The translations under genes were made by a program, and so were the position numbers. A stretch of DNA of 64,000 bases from positions 396,849 to 460,848 of the forward strand of contig CAJNDS010002234.1 in assembly GCA_905221605.1 (NCBI GenBank). Reading direction: 5' to 3'. A model generated the notes under the pieces. It had not been told where the DNA came from, searched no databases, and saw only the letters and a program-made list of their open reading frames with translations. The stretch comes from Symbiodinium natans. Taxonomy: Eukaryota > Sar > Dinophyceae > Suessiales > Symbiodiniaceae. Positions 22,401-31,699 of the stretch are shown here, piece by piece (the stretch's first letter is position 1; every line of letters begins with the position of its first letter).

Positions 22401-25400
22401 AGGGCGAAACCCATCCCTACCTCCCGAATCCCTGAAGCCCCCAGTCTCCGGTATCAAGGAGAATTCTTCGGATGGGTGGTCCCGAAAAACTGCTTAGAGA
22501 CAACTGTTTTGATTTTGGACTGCTGGGATCAACCACCTGAGCCAATCGCCTAAGCCCCTCCAACCCGCGGCAGGGCAAAGGCCAGGGACCCAGAAAGCTC
22601 AGTTCGTGGTTTGTGGTTTAGGGGCATTGGCGATTTGTCTCCTTTGTACCCTTTGGGTTTAGGGCCTAGTTTATAGTTGAGAGTTTGGGCAGATGCTTTT
22701 CTGAAGTTGAGGGTTGAGGAGCGCAGTGAACCCAAAATCAGCATCTGGGGCGGCGCGGGTTTATCTTAGGAGAATGCCCCGCAGCCTAAACCCTAAGCCC
22801 CCTAAACCAATAAGCCTGAGTCTAAACCCAAAGCCTTCTAAGCTACAAACCCTCTTTTCCCTAAACCCTCGACCCTCAAACCTGAACCCAATCCGAAAGT
22901 TTAAACCTCAAACCTCGCCGTCCCCAAAGTCCGTAAACAGAAGCCGCAGCCCGTGTGAGGGTATCAACACGCCCCCGGCAAAGAATGGAGCCTAAGGCAG
23001 GCACAAACCAAATCTTTGGGACTTAGGGTCAGAAAAGAGCTTAGGGTGTGGAGTCGAGGTTCGAAGGTGTCGGATTCAGCGGCTTAAAATTGCGGAGTTT
23101 GGTGGCTCGGGATCATTTGTGATGTGCTGGTTTTGGTAGTAGACGCCCGTCGAGGTCGCCCTCAGATCCAGCGCGAGATCAAGTCGAAAGAGGTGGTCGT
23201 TAACCGGTGTCGGTGTGAGGGTGAACTTTTGGGGCTTTTGCGCAGGGCTGAGACCGAGAGCTTTTGAGAACGTAGTCACTCTGGGTTGGGATGTTCCCCC
23301 TTCTTCTAAGAGTCCTGAATAGGGACTCTAGTACCCCGAAAAGGGGTGAACAACCCCTAAACCCTAAACTATGGGGATAGGGCTTTGTATTCAGGTCTTC
23401 GGGGTTGTCAGCTTCGTGCCTCGACAGACGAACGGCCCGCTAGTAGCGCTGCCGAGTCACCCAAAAACATCAAACCTCCGGCTCGACTTTACACCAGCTG
23501 GTTTGGGGTTTAGGGTTGAGGGTTTTGGGCTTGCTCCCCGTGGAAGCTGTGCAGGGACGTCTTTATTTTCTACCTCTTTCTCTCTCTCTCTCTCTCTTTC
23601 TCTTTCTCTGTCTCTGTCTCTGTCTCTTGCTCTCTCTCTCTCTCTCTTTCTCTCTTTCTCTTTCTCTTTCTCTTTCTCTTTCTCTCCCTCTTTCTTTTTC
23701 CCTCCCTCTTTCTTTTTATCTTTATCTTTTTCTTTCTCTTTTTCTTTCTCTTTCTCTTGCTCTTTCTCTTTCTCTTTCTCTCTCTCTCTCTCTTTCTCTC
23801 TCTTTTTCTCTCTCAACTCCAGAACCAGAAGTTCTTGCAGGCTGCCATCAAGAGCCTTGCGAGCAAGTACTGCTCCGTGCAGAAGCGCCGAAAGCGACAC
23901 TATGGCGAGTGCCTCAGAGCATACCACTGAGTGCCCGAGAGTCGAAATCCCTAAATGTAGCCAACCTGCATCCTCAAACCAAGAAACAAAATGCACCTCA
24001 CGACCAGGCGGCATGAACTGGAGTTTGCTGCGCCCGGTGCTCGGCCGGGCCATTGGCGATGGATTGGGGGCTCTGTTCAGAGCTGCAAATATCAGCAGCG
24101 GACGGCACTTCTTGTGAGGAGCTTGGCACACACACATATACATAAATAAATTCAATATATATATATGTATGTCTACACATCTCTAAAGATGCGGTGTAGA
24201 AATATACTTGCGCGAAATCATTCAACTTAACTGGGCCAGGATCGGGGTCGGAGTGACCCTGGTATCGGTTTAGGCTTGTGGCTCCCCTTTTGCCCTTCTC
24301 GGGGGCCCTTCGCTCTTTTCGTCCCGATCAAATGGGCATTCTCGCACTCCCCTCCCCCTCCCCCGCCGCCCACCCACCACGTGGCTGGGGCTTCGTCAAG
24401 TTGGAGGTTTCAGGGGTTGCAAGTCTAGAGAGAGCTCTCCAGGTTAGGGTTGCGTCCCTAAGGCTCCTACCGGGATTCCGACTCAGAGGACGCAGATGCC
24501 AGCGACGAGCTGTCTGAGGCCTCCGCACTGGTGTCATCAGACCAGGGGTGTGTGTAGGGTTTAGGGGGCGATTCTAGGTTCAAGCTCTTTGGTAACTTAA
24601 AGGGTTTTCGGGGTGTAGGTTGAGGAATAGTGAGTAGGTGGTTGGGACGATCATGGGATTTAGGACGAGGGGCTGTGACGGGCTGTGAGAACTGGACAAC
24701 ATTTGTTGCGTTTGCCGCTGCGGGTCGAGATTCGAGACCTTGTCCAGGATGTGGTGGAGCAGTGCATCTACTCCCTTGGAGACCACAGCACCTACTTGAG
24801 GTGCGCAGTGATGCGTTCATGCGAGGAGCGCTCCGGAAGAGAGGTTTCTTGCTCGGAAGTCTGAGACCTCGTGCAGGTTCAACCGGGAGCCATGTGCCAA
24901 GCTCATCCACTACCTCAAGGAGCAGCCTGCAGCCAGGTCTTTTCGAGCGCAGGGCGTAGAGTGTGTTGGAATGCGGATTGCTAGGAGAAAGACTCTGAGA
25001 GGGCTAAAGTGGCCAAAAGCACGGTGCAGGAGTTTTTCGATCCGAACGACCCGGGCCCTGAAGCCAAGTGCGCTCTGCGCAAGTCCACTGGGATTTAGTT
25101 TAGGGTTTTATCTATTTTTTTTGTTTGGGGGGGGGTTGTGTAGGGGTTGTAGTTTTTGGGTGCAGGGCCAGTGTAGGGCGGCTCTTGGGCCGCTTTGGAA
25201 GTGGCAGGTATTCCTTGGCCATCGAGGAGGGTGTCAATGGTGCACGTCGCAAGCTCGGCCACTTGAAGGTTCATGGGGAAAGGCACAAAGGAAGGCTCTT
25301 GAAGTAGTGATATCAGTGATATCTACCATGTTTGAAAGGCTTGGACATGAAGCGAAATCAAGCTTAGGGTTGTCCTCGTGGTATACGTAGTCTTTTGCTG

Positions 25401-28400
25401 CAGATGTGTTGGGCACGTTCCCGAGGCCTGTCCCATCCACATAACCGTCAGTACACTTTCGTGCTGCAGTCAATGACGCTGTGGAGGGAGGCTGGATATG
25501 AGCTGTTGAGGAAGAGCTTGTTGCACAGGCCTGCATGAAACAAGATCAGTTCAGCAAGCGCAGGTGCTGGACAACATGTTCCAGCTCTGGCACATTGCCG
25601 AGGAGGCCAGATGCCACCAGCCAGTCAACAAGCCCAAGCCCCTCAACGGCGCAATGTCACAGGATCTCCTGGATGAGGATCATCAGTACCAGCTGGCGGA
25701 CACGGGTCAAGGCTACCAGCGGGTTCCGCCCTCGACTTCGACTCTGACTTGTGCGCGTCTGCGTGTGCGTGGGCGTGTGCGTGCGTGTGAACAGTCGCGG
25801 CACACGCACTTCAAAGCTCGAGCCGTGGGTAAACGTACCCGCCAAGGAAAAGGGTTCCCTGCGAAATATCGAAGATTTGACTTCTGACGGTTGTCAGTCA
25901 GGTGTCCGCAAGACACCTCGTTGTGCGTGGCCGGCTCTAGGGTTCTGCAAGTATCGTGGTATGAGTTCTGCAAGGCGCTTTGGGCCAAAGGTTTGGCCGA
26001 CAAGTCTTTACTGGAGTAACCCTGAACTCTTTCAATTAAGTACACCATAATATTGTTTTAAGGCAAAGTTCCCTTTAGTGCCGATCGCTTGGTGGTTTGC
26101 ATCTGACTCACTGTGTACGCACCTTGTGAGATAGAATCGCTTGAAAGCCCTCTAGCCAAGCTTTTGGTTGCCGTTGAAAGGGACTTGTATATTCCCGAGC
26201 TGTAAACTCCCAGCCTTCTCATCCTTGAGCCCTTTGAGCCTTTCAGTCCTAAACCCCTCAAGGCCTAACCTCACAAAACCCCTCCCCCTCCCCTGCCTGC
26301 CCCCTGCAGCCGAGGTGCAGAAGTCGATCCGCAGCGTCGCTGCCATGCTCGGGGGCCCAGTGCTGCCTTAAACCCTACTGTAAAAAAGCCCTAATTCCTA
26401 CTGACTAAGCCCCATAGACCCCAAGACATCTCCAAAACCCTAAACGCCCTAAACTGCAGAGTTTGGGGGTTTCAGGTTGTCAGGTTAGTTGGAATTCGGG
26501 TTTCAGAGGTCACGAGGGCATAGAGACACAGCACAACAGAGACCCCCAGGCTTCAGGGAACCCGAGACGCGACCTGCACGAGGCAGAAGATCCTCGCCGA
26601 CGTCCAGCAAAAGGTTGGAGGCGGCACATTGCGCGCGACTTTAGTCAGACTTAGGTTTGTTGCTTGGGGGATCCTCTGTTTTGCAAGCTGAAGGCTGAAG
26701 GTCTCTCACGTCCAAATGCATGTGTGAGGAGCGGAATGAGGTAAGGTCAGCAACTTGAAGTAAGTTGCTTCTTTACATTTGGAGCATTACTGTGAACAGA
26801 TCAGCCAGGTTGGGTGGGCTCCAGCATTGTGCACCTGGGTGACCACAATGTGCCGAATGCCTCGGACTTGGCGATGCTGGGTTGAGAGTTTCCGAGGGGT
26901 TTGTTGGCTTCCTTGGTCTAGGGCAAGCCACCTCCCCCGACCTGGTTCGTGCCGGTTCGTTTGTCGGCCATTCTTGCCGCGAATGGTAAGTCCTTTTGAA
27001 GTCTGCAGTACTGCAACTCGCAGGTATGACACCCCCGATCATACCAAATGTAACAGCAGCAATGCTCCAACGCCTAGGCCTTGATGTTCATTGACAAGTA
27101 CATCCAGGCCACTTGGGGGGAGGACGGCGGCGCTTTGCTTGTCACATGGCCATGATGTTCATCCTTGGGCCCCGGGCCTGTCTACTCAGGTACCACGGTT
27201 TCTGGGACCTCTCGTCGGAAGCCGAGCGAGCAGGGCAGGTTGCAAACCTTCCGCGTCCTCGTACAGTTGCTCTGCCACGATAGTGATTGCAGCATATCGG
27301 CGAAACCAAAAACCTTGCAACATCTACAAGTCTAGAAGCCCTACAACCATAGCAGCCCATGAAATGCAAGCCCTATGACCAGCTAAGGATCATGGCGTTT
27401 CCGAGAAAGGGTAACCCCTAACGTACTGTAGCCCCTCCCCCCCAAGTGTTATTTAACCCTTCTTCTCGGACTCCCAAAAACAGGGAAGAGAAACCACATC
27501 CTACAACAAACACATGAAAAACCAGCCCAAGCTGCCCTCTACCAGCCGGAGCCCCAAAGCGAACAAAGGGCCCCAAGATCAGGCAGCGGGGGCTCACAGG
27601 GCGCCCCAAGGGGTTTAGGGTTTGGGAAGTTTTGGGGTGAATAAGGCTCAGGGATATAGGGGCTTAGGGCTTTAGGGTTTGGGGGGGCTTGGGGCTTTTA
27701 GCTGTTTGGGGTTTATTCACGGAGCTCCAGACCCCCAAACCCCATTTGATGCAGGTCCCAGACGGTTTAGGGGAAAGGGCTTGCGGAGGTTTGCAAAGGC
27801 TGTTAGGGTTGATAGGGTTAGGGCTTGTAGGGGGCCCTTTTTTGGCCTTTCTGGGCTTTTTGGCATTTCAGAGCTTTTGGAGTTTGTAGGGTTTATAGTT
27901 TGCAGGTTTCTGATGGGGCTTCGAGGTCCTGACGATTGAGAAGATTCCCGAGTTGAGCAAAAGCTCGCTGGGGATGAAGGCTGCCAGAAGTGTGGGGAAG
28001 AGGGGTCGCCTCTTGCAGGTTGAGGGGGTTTAGGGTTTAGGGTTCAGGGTTTCGGGTTTAGGGAGCATCCAAAGGGGCAACCAAATTCATGGAGGTACTA
28101 GGGGTTGCTGGTAAAGTTCAGGGCCTTAGGGGGTGTAGAGGATCGGCTTTGCGGAGGGGGCAGAACCTCAGCCCCGCGCTTGAACCCTAAAACCCTGACC
28201 CCCCGCAACCGTAAATTCTGAACCCTGACCCTAAAAACACTAGATACACAAAAACCCTAACCCTAAAACCCTTAAAACCCTAAAAACCCTAAAAAACCCT
28301 AAAAACCTAAACCCTAAACCCTAAACCCTAAACCCTACACCCTAAGCCAGACCTACGTGGACTCTTTCGGGGGAGTCCAGAGGCTCCAGAAGTGCGGCCC

Positions 28401-30766
28401 CCGGCTCTCAGAGCTCTGAGGTTTTTCAAGGGGTTTAGGGTTAGGGCCTTGTAGGGTTTAGGGTTTAGGGCTTAGGGCTTAGGGCTTAGGGCTTAGGGCT
28501 TAGGGCTTAGGGCCTAGGGTTTAGGGTTTAGGGTTTAGGGAACTGCGAAGCCTGACCTGAACAACTCGGCGGATTTAGTGTTAATTCGGCGGCTTGGGCC
28601 CTACAAACTTAAACCTTAGACCCTCTAAACCCCCTCCCCCCCCTAAACCTGTTGATTGGGATGTTCCCCCTTGTACTAACAGTCCTTAATAGGTATTATC
28701 ATAGAGGGTACTCTCATCCTTTTTTAGGACTGTTAGTATAAGGGGTTTAGGCTTTAGGGTTTAGGGTTTAGGGTTTGAGAAAGCTTTTAGGCTCATCCTA
28801 GCCGACTTCTTCAAGCACGCCTTCGATGGCAGCGGCGCCGACAACTTCTTCGACGCGGGCGCGGGCTCCCGGGAGCAAGATGTCTAGGACTCAGGGGCAC
28901 AAGGGCAAACCCTAAGCCCTAAACCCTACACCCTAAGTTATAGAGCTTCGAACCCAAAAGCCTAAACCGAAGCAACGGAAACCCCAAAAAACCGAAACCG
29001 AAGCCACGCTAAACCCTAAGAAGCCCCGGCGGAGTTGACCACTTCGGTTCGCGGCTCTCTCCTCTGACACCCTGACCCAGCAATCCAGAGACCCTCTACA
29101 ACAACGGGAACTGCCCTAAGCAAATCCTGTACAAGCTCCTGGAAGAGGAAGTCCATGAACCTGAGCACAATGAGAGGCTCGTGCATCGATGGTCGCCTCA
29201 CATCCGCATGGCTTCGCCCTCAGCTGTCACGTCTTTAAAGGCGGGACTGTTACTGTTACACGCCTTTGCAGGTAGATCTTGTGGCGGCGTGGGGCCTTGG
29301 GGAACTAAGGCCTAATGATGACAGCCTAAACCAAGACACCTAAGCCCGGGATCCTTCATTCTGAAGCGCATAAAGCCTAAAAAGCCTACATTGTTAGGTT
29401 TCCCTTGAATCCCTTGCAACTTCTGCGTCGCGGGACGACCGCGGGAGGGAATACGGTGCTAAGGTTCATGGGAGGGATGTACCCTTGCCTTCCCCGTTCA
29501 GAAACAGCTATGTCAAGGAAGGTGCTTCCCGAGGTTCAAGGTTTCGGTTTATTGTTTTTGTAGCTTTGGGACTTATTTATTGTGTGTGTTGTGTGAGTTT
29601 TTTTTTTTTTTCGGGGGGGGAGGGTTCGGCTTTTGCTGTTCGCGGCTTTGGGGTCGCGTGTCCCTGTGCAAATGGGCCCAACCCCCAAAGCAAGTTGTGC
29701 AGTCAGAGCCCAACGTTTACCACGCCCAACATACCTCGCTCGTACCAGAAATGTCCTTTAGCCTCGCTTATTGGGGAACCTCGCGGTTGCCTTAAAAACC
29801 CTAAACCATAAACCTTATATAAACCCCAAACCCTAACCCCTAAACCCTAAACCCTAAGCCCTAAACCCTAAACCCTAAACCCTAAACCCTAAAAACCCTA
29901 AACCCTAAAAACCCTAAACCCTAGCCCCCCTAGCTCTAGGAACTGGTGCTCCTCGATCGAGTCCAAGTCGTGACCCCTCAACCGGCCTGTGGGATGTGCT
30001 TTGGCAGGTTCCCCCCTATACTAACAGTCCTTAATAGCGATAAGAATAGGGGTACTACAATCCCTCTATACCAACAGCTCTTAGTAAATAGGGATGATAA
30101 TAGGGGTACTACAATTGCTGGGTTAAGGGGCCCTTTACATCGGGGTACCATAATCCCTATTGCGGACTGTTAGTATAATCCCTTCCCCTAATATAAAAGG
30201 CCCCCCCCCCCCCCCCCCCCCCCCCGCAGCATAAAGACCCCCCAAAACCCCCAAAGGGGTTTTAATAATGGGGGGGTTCTTACCGTTTGTCAGAACAAAA
30301 CAACCAGTCGTTCTAGCTTGCTGGCTCAGCCATAGAGCAGGTTTCAAGCTTTAGGCCTAAATGAGTTTCAGGCTTCCCCGCCCCCTAATTCTGTAGAGAT
30401 ATTAAAAGGGACGACTGCCGGACCGGGTTTTGGGGCCAGAGGGATTTTTATTTTGGGGGGGTATTAATATTAGGGGGAACGGATTAAGGGAGGAACATTC
30501 CGAGATGTGCTTCTTTCTTTTTTGTGTGTCTTCTGGGGTTTGATGGCTGTTGGCGGTGAGTATTTTGAGGTTCTTGTTTTTTGGATGTTAAGGGTTTAAG
30601 GTTTAGGGTTTAGGGTTTAGGGTTTAGGGAGGGTTGTAGAAGGGTTTAGGGATTGACTGGGGTCCCTAACTACCAAAGTTCGTTAATTTGTTGCTCAGGA
30701 GTTATAATGTCACGAATACAATGTCACGAATATGTTGGGCTGGAAGCCTCTCCGTTGCTCTGAATC

Positions 30767-30797
<31 letters not shown>

Positions 30798-31101
30798 AAA
30801 AAAAAAACTAAAAAAACAGCTTTAGCACCCCAAACCCTGAAACTCCCAACCCTAGAGCCCGAAACCCGGCACCCCCCCCCCCCCCCCCCGCCCCCCAACA
30901 AAAAAAACAATAGAAATAGAAATAAAAAAACAAAATAATAATCATCATTCAAAAACAAATAAACAAACAAATCTCAATAAACAGACCGCCAAGACCTCGA
31001 AGCCCGAAGTTTGAAGGTACTTTCCCATCTTCCTCCTCACCGGCTTCTCAGGGCCGGACATCCCACTGCTCAGGGTTGTTGTTTTAGGGACTGGGGTTTA
31101 G
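7746..31101 (+). CDS. DUF2009 (PF09418) family protein, about 30 exons
   Basis: Conserved eukaryotic protein of unknown biochemical role. Exons, all AG-bounded: 7746-7845, 8015-8066, 8171-8256, 19885-19927, 20282-20340, 20632-20663, 20799-20869, 21076-21110, 21303-21346, 22219-22260, 23155-23192, 23823-23871, 24463-24539, 24748-24800, 24877-24919, 25030-25067, 25208-25252, 25339-about 25360, 25452-25490, 25564-25722, 26315-26361, 26550-26620, 26809-26858, 27078-27107, 27190-27213, 27926-27979, 28351-28391, 28791-28858, 29177-29210, 29940-29966, 31017 onward. Joining them rebuilds the family's landmarks in order: LTYDERKYLRLIDATMHVS, YEQGQQLLQNRDF, RRYKILNPERMRDSYGKLMY, RPQIQREIKSKE, CIYSLGDHSTYLRFNREPC, YTFVLQSMTLWRE with VLDNMFQLW, VGSSIVHLGDHNVPNA, HAFDGSGADNFFDAG, CIDGRLTSAW with NWC, and YFPIFLLTGF. 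Most donors are GC, the rest GT and about three GA. Small gaps remain after 21346, after 22260 and near 25360. The 3' end is unsure: TAG at 31099-31101 if exon 31017 is terminal. Exon 31502-31546 might follow instead. Confidence 0.85.
8574..9700. other. Intronic spacer with foldback and telomere-like words
   Basis: A small foldback occupies about 8574-8653 (ATGGTCAC with inverted GTGACCAT). CCCTAAA words follow at 8697-8741, and there are TTTAGGG words near 8845 and 9220. No coding segment was recognised. Confidence 0.5.
9711..9785 (+). CDS. Acidic exon of nested gene
   Basis: A 25-codon exon between CCCCACAG and GCA|GTTGTT, phase 0, reading GGASSDSDGSVDCEEDVYLD then SPGAA. It is serine/aspartate-rich like a disordered acidic linker. 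It sits alone between introns made largely of CCCTAAA-type sequence. It is grouped with the next acidic exons by style only. Confidence 0.5.
9824..10007. repeat. 9-base telomere-derived array (GGGTTTATA/GGGTTTAGA)
   Basis: A run of GGGTTTATA changes at about 9900 into roughly ten copies of GGGTTTAGA, then returns to TTTAGGG. The unit is the 7-base telomere-like word lengthened by two bases. Confidence 0.9.
10426..10492 (+). repeat. Poly-G tract
   Basis: About 40 uninterrupted G, then TATTT, then about 20 G. It directly follows a possible exon (about 10330-10410: ESEMPSKASSSSDGLRRR), so it lies at an intron start or inside an intron. Confidence 0.9.
10714..10997 (+). CDS. Acidic and basic exon pair of nested gene
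   Basis: Exon 10714-10791 follows GGCAAG, ends GAG|GCCCCG, and reads APVKRVEEAQADASDEEADE then EEEDEE. Exon 10955-10997 follows ATCAG and reads ARKRRLQAGRTDIL. They join in phase 0, an acidic tract followed by a basic cluster, typical of nuclear proteins. Family not recognised. Confidence 0.5.
11499..11606 (+). repeat. CT/CCCT microsatellite
   Basis: A (CT)n, (CCCT)n, (CT)n pyrimidine tract, 50 bases upstream of the acceptor at 11661-11662. It may act as an outsized polypyrimidine tract. Confidence 0.9.
11663..11738 (+). CDS. Exon of nested gene, aromatic-rich
   Basis: A 25-codon exon after GGATGCAG, ending GCAG|GCTTG (GC donor). It reads VLFSMLYFSIWARDRNFFAP then LQYLAG. It is strongly protein-like: hydrophobic, then a charged turn. 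No family assigned. Confidence 0.55.
12184..14069. other. Intronic spacer
   Basis: Holds a (TA)n tract at 12868-12890, two C-runs near 13010-13027 and 13085-13102, and GGGTTTAGG/GGGTTTATA words at 13140-13310 and 13420-13470. A GC-rich block at 13310-13410 could be an exon, but it is open in several frames and I cannot choose. Confidence 0.5.
14070..14168 (+). CDS. Exon of nested gene
   Basis: A 33-codon exon after GATTTCAG, ending CAT|GTTATA (GT donor), phase 0 at both ends. It reads DPAWTRTEPRAVSQALTASS then KSNASGGLAECFH. Not recognised. Confidence 0.5.
15014..15070 (+). CDS. Exon of nested gene, Arg-rich
   Basis: Follows CATTCAG and reads VDVNNIRGRGREARFAARQ. The donor is uncertain (GC options at GCACGC or GCTCGG within the last codons). 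Short but clearly different from its repeat-rich surroundings. Confidence 0.4.
15072..15950. other. Intronic spacer
   Basis: A/G- and C/T-rich without telomere-like words between about 15230 and 15760, which is unusual for this window. No convincing exon. A foldback-like stretch lies near 15890-15960. Confidence 0.4.
16335..16421 (+). CDS. Exon whose acceptor lies in CCCTAAG repeat
   Basis: The acceptor AG (16333-16334) is the end of a CCCTAAACCCTAAG array. The exon starts in phase 2, reads EVVAVLDHGQRPGAYDLGAA then SVAFAGPR, and ends GAG|GTCTTTTGG. Good codon-like composition; family unknown. It belongs to the group nested in the DUF2009 intron. Confidence 0.55.
17661..17916 (+). CDS. Largest exon of the nested gene (85 codons)
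   Basis: Bounded by CTCGGCAG (phase 2) and GCCGCA|GTGCAAACCC (phase 0), the latter running straight into a (CCCTAAA)n array. Reads ISRIRDVGFIDACRGIIRAA, LEHFWPMSPVYPLTSLYAF, then a charged helix (FARADLQRLLRD) and a Pro-rich turn. This looks like a folded alpha-helical domain, but I do not recognise it. It is the best query for finding what the nested protein is. Confidence 0.65.
17922..17991. repeat. (CCCTAAA)n array
   Basis: About ten perfect 7-base units, beginning four bases after the 5' splice site of exon 17661-17916. Confidence 0.95.
18848..19707 (+). CDS. Last four exons of the nested gene
   Basis: Exons 18848-18904, 19056-19097, 19277-about 19323 and 19561/19568-19707. The first three join in phase 2 and give DLRRLAAVRLQGYLSTECR, LNRAACISRERLM, EACSSGPHAEKRIHIA. 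The last reads GTISEADDVALRVSPATDAD then LLAALASLEHAGRRKE and reaches TAG at 19705-19707. The donor of the second exon is the telomere-like word itself (GA|GTTTAGGG). The stop precedes the next DUF2009 exon by 180 bases, so this reads as a separate gene ending inside that intron. Family unknown. Confidence 0.6.
20403..20515. repeat. (TA)n-rich intronic tract
   Basis: Alternating TATATACA in the DUF2009 intron 20341-20631, inverted around its middle and so able to form hairpins. Confidence 0.85.
21401..21503. repeat. Foldback element, second family
   Basis: The arm TAAGGATCCATGTACCTATA, continued to TACTTGGG, is mirrored by CCCAAGTATA continued to TATAGGTACATGGATCTTTA. The arms are about 34 bases with some five mismatches. 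It lies in a DUF2009 intron. Single copy in this window. Confidence 0.8.
23288..23357. repeat. MITE-like foldback, copy 2 (short)
   Basis: The left arm GGGATGTTCCCCCTTCTTCT and AGAGTCCTGAATAGGGA match the family; the right arm is shortened (GGGGTGAACAACCCC). Confidence 0.6.
23575..23817 (+). repeat. 240-base pyrimidine tract before a splice acceptor
   Basis: (TCTCTT)n/(CTTT)n sequence that ends five bases before the acceptor of DUF2009 exon 23823-23871 (CAACTCCAG|AACCAG). Long open frames across it on both strands (polySer/Leu and polyGlu/Lys) are artefacts of the repeat. Confidence 0.95.
28433..28540. repeat. Mixed telomere-like array
   Basis: TTTAGGG units interrupted by seven GGGCTTA units, inside DUF2009 intron 28392-28790. 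Confidence 0.9.
28657..28745. repeat. MITE-like foldback, copy 3
   Basis: GGGATGTTCCCCCTTGTACT, then AACAGTCCTTAATAGG, with the inverted end AGGACTGTTAGTATAAGGGG. Lies 46 bases before the acceptor of DUF2009 exon 28791. Confidence 0.8.
29810..29930. repeat. (CCCTAAA)n array
   Basis: Perfect and variant units that end at the acceptor region of the 27-base DUF2009 exon 29940-29966. Confidence 0.9.
30008..30190. repeat. MITE-like foldback, copy 4 (nested or duplicated)
   Basis: Two successive left-arm copies (CCCCCTATACTAACAGTCCT, then CTCTATACCAACAGCTCTTA) and one right arm (GCGGACTGTTAGTATAAT). Suggests insertion of one element into another or internal duplication. Confidence 0.7.
30198..30228. 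repeat. Poly-C tract
   Basis: About 26 consecutive C in the last DUF2009 intron. Further C17/A19 and C19 blocks lie at 30768-30806 and 30870-30890. Confidence 0.95.
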
Positions 31102-31501
31102 GGTTTAGGGTTTAGGGTTTAGGGTTTGTGGATTAAGTAGTAGGCAGGAGAGTTCCGAGTTTAAGTGCAAGGGCTTTAGGGCTTAGGCGTTCATGTAGTA
31201 GGAGTATTGCTAGGGATTTGGGGAAAGTGGGCCCGGCGCCCTACATCCCAAGCGCTGCAAGCCCCAAGCCCCAGACTGAAAACCGCAACGCCCTTGTTGA
31301 ACCGTGCTAGACAAGGCCCTTTTAACAAAGATCACAGCGTCGCGAGTCGGAATCTGTGAGTTAAGGGGCTTGCTATTGTCGGAGGAAAGGGCTTGCAGGG
31401 TTTACAACATGATGCTCTAGGGACTTAGGCTGTCAGATCCTATGCAGTTTTCAACCTTAGGGTTCCGAAATCTTGTGCGATCCCGTGCCTTCTTGTTGAA
31501 G

Positions 31502-31546
31502 GACTTCCTCGGAAAGATTGAAAAATCCCCACGCGGCGCTGCCAAG
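31502..31546 (+). CDS. Possible exon downstream of DUF2009
   Basis: After GTTGAAG, 15 codons read DFLGKIEKSPRGAAK and end AAG|GTTCGA, phase 0. It could be the true C-terminal exon of the DUF2009 gene if exon 31017 splices at AGG|GTTGTT, or part of the next gene. Confidence 0.35.
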
Positions 31547-31699
31547 GTTCGATGGCAAAGAAGGCTTCTGAGGACCGGCGCCAGCACTAGGCAACAAGCC
31601 ACATGGACCCGCTCGCGCGGTTTTCGGGCTGAGGGATGCTCAGAAGTTCTCTGCAAGCCGAATAGCTCTGCAGATAGATCAACCGGTTAGAGCACGCGA

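Noticed and set aside
23371-24155. Long frames on both strands with Ser/Leu or Glu/Lys runs
   Set aside because: They are the CT-rich tract and its complement; the real coding piece here is the 49-base exon at 23823.
29091-29200. Exon reading TLYNNGNCPKQILYKLLEEE
   Set aside because: The same stretch holds the DUF2009 exon 29177-29210 in another frame (SCIDGRLTSAW), which joins both neighbours in phase; the longer frame would be intron. It remains oddly protein-like.
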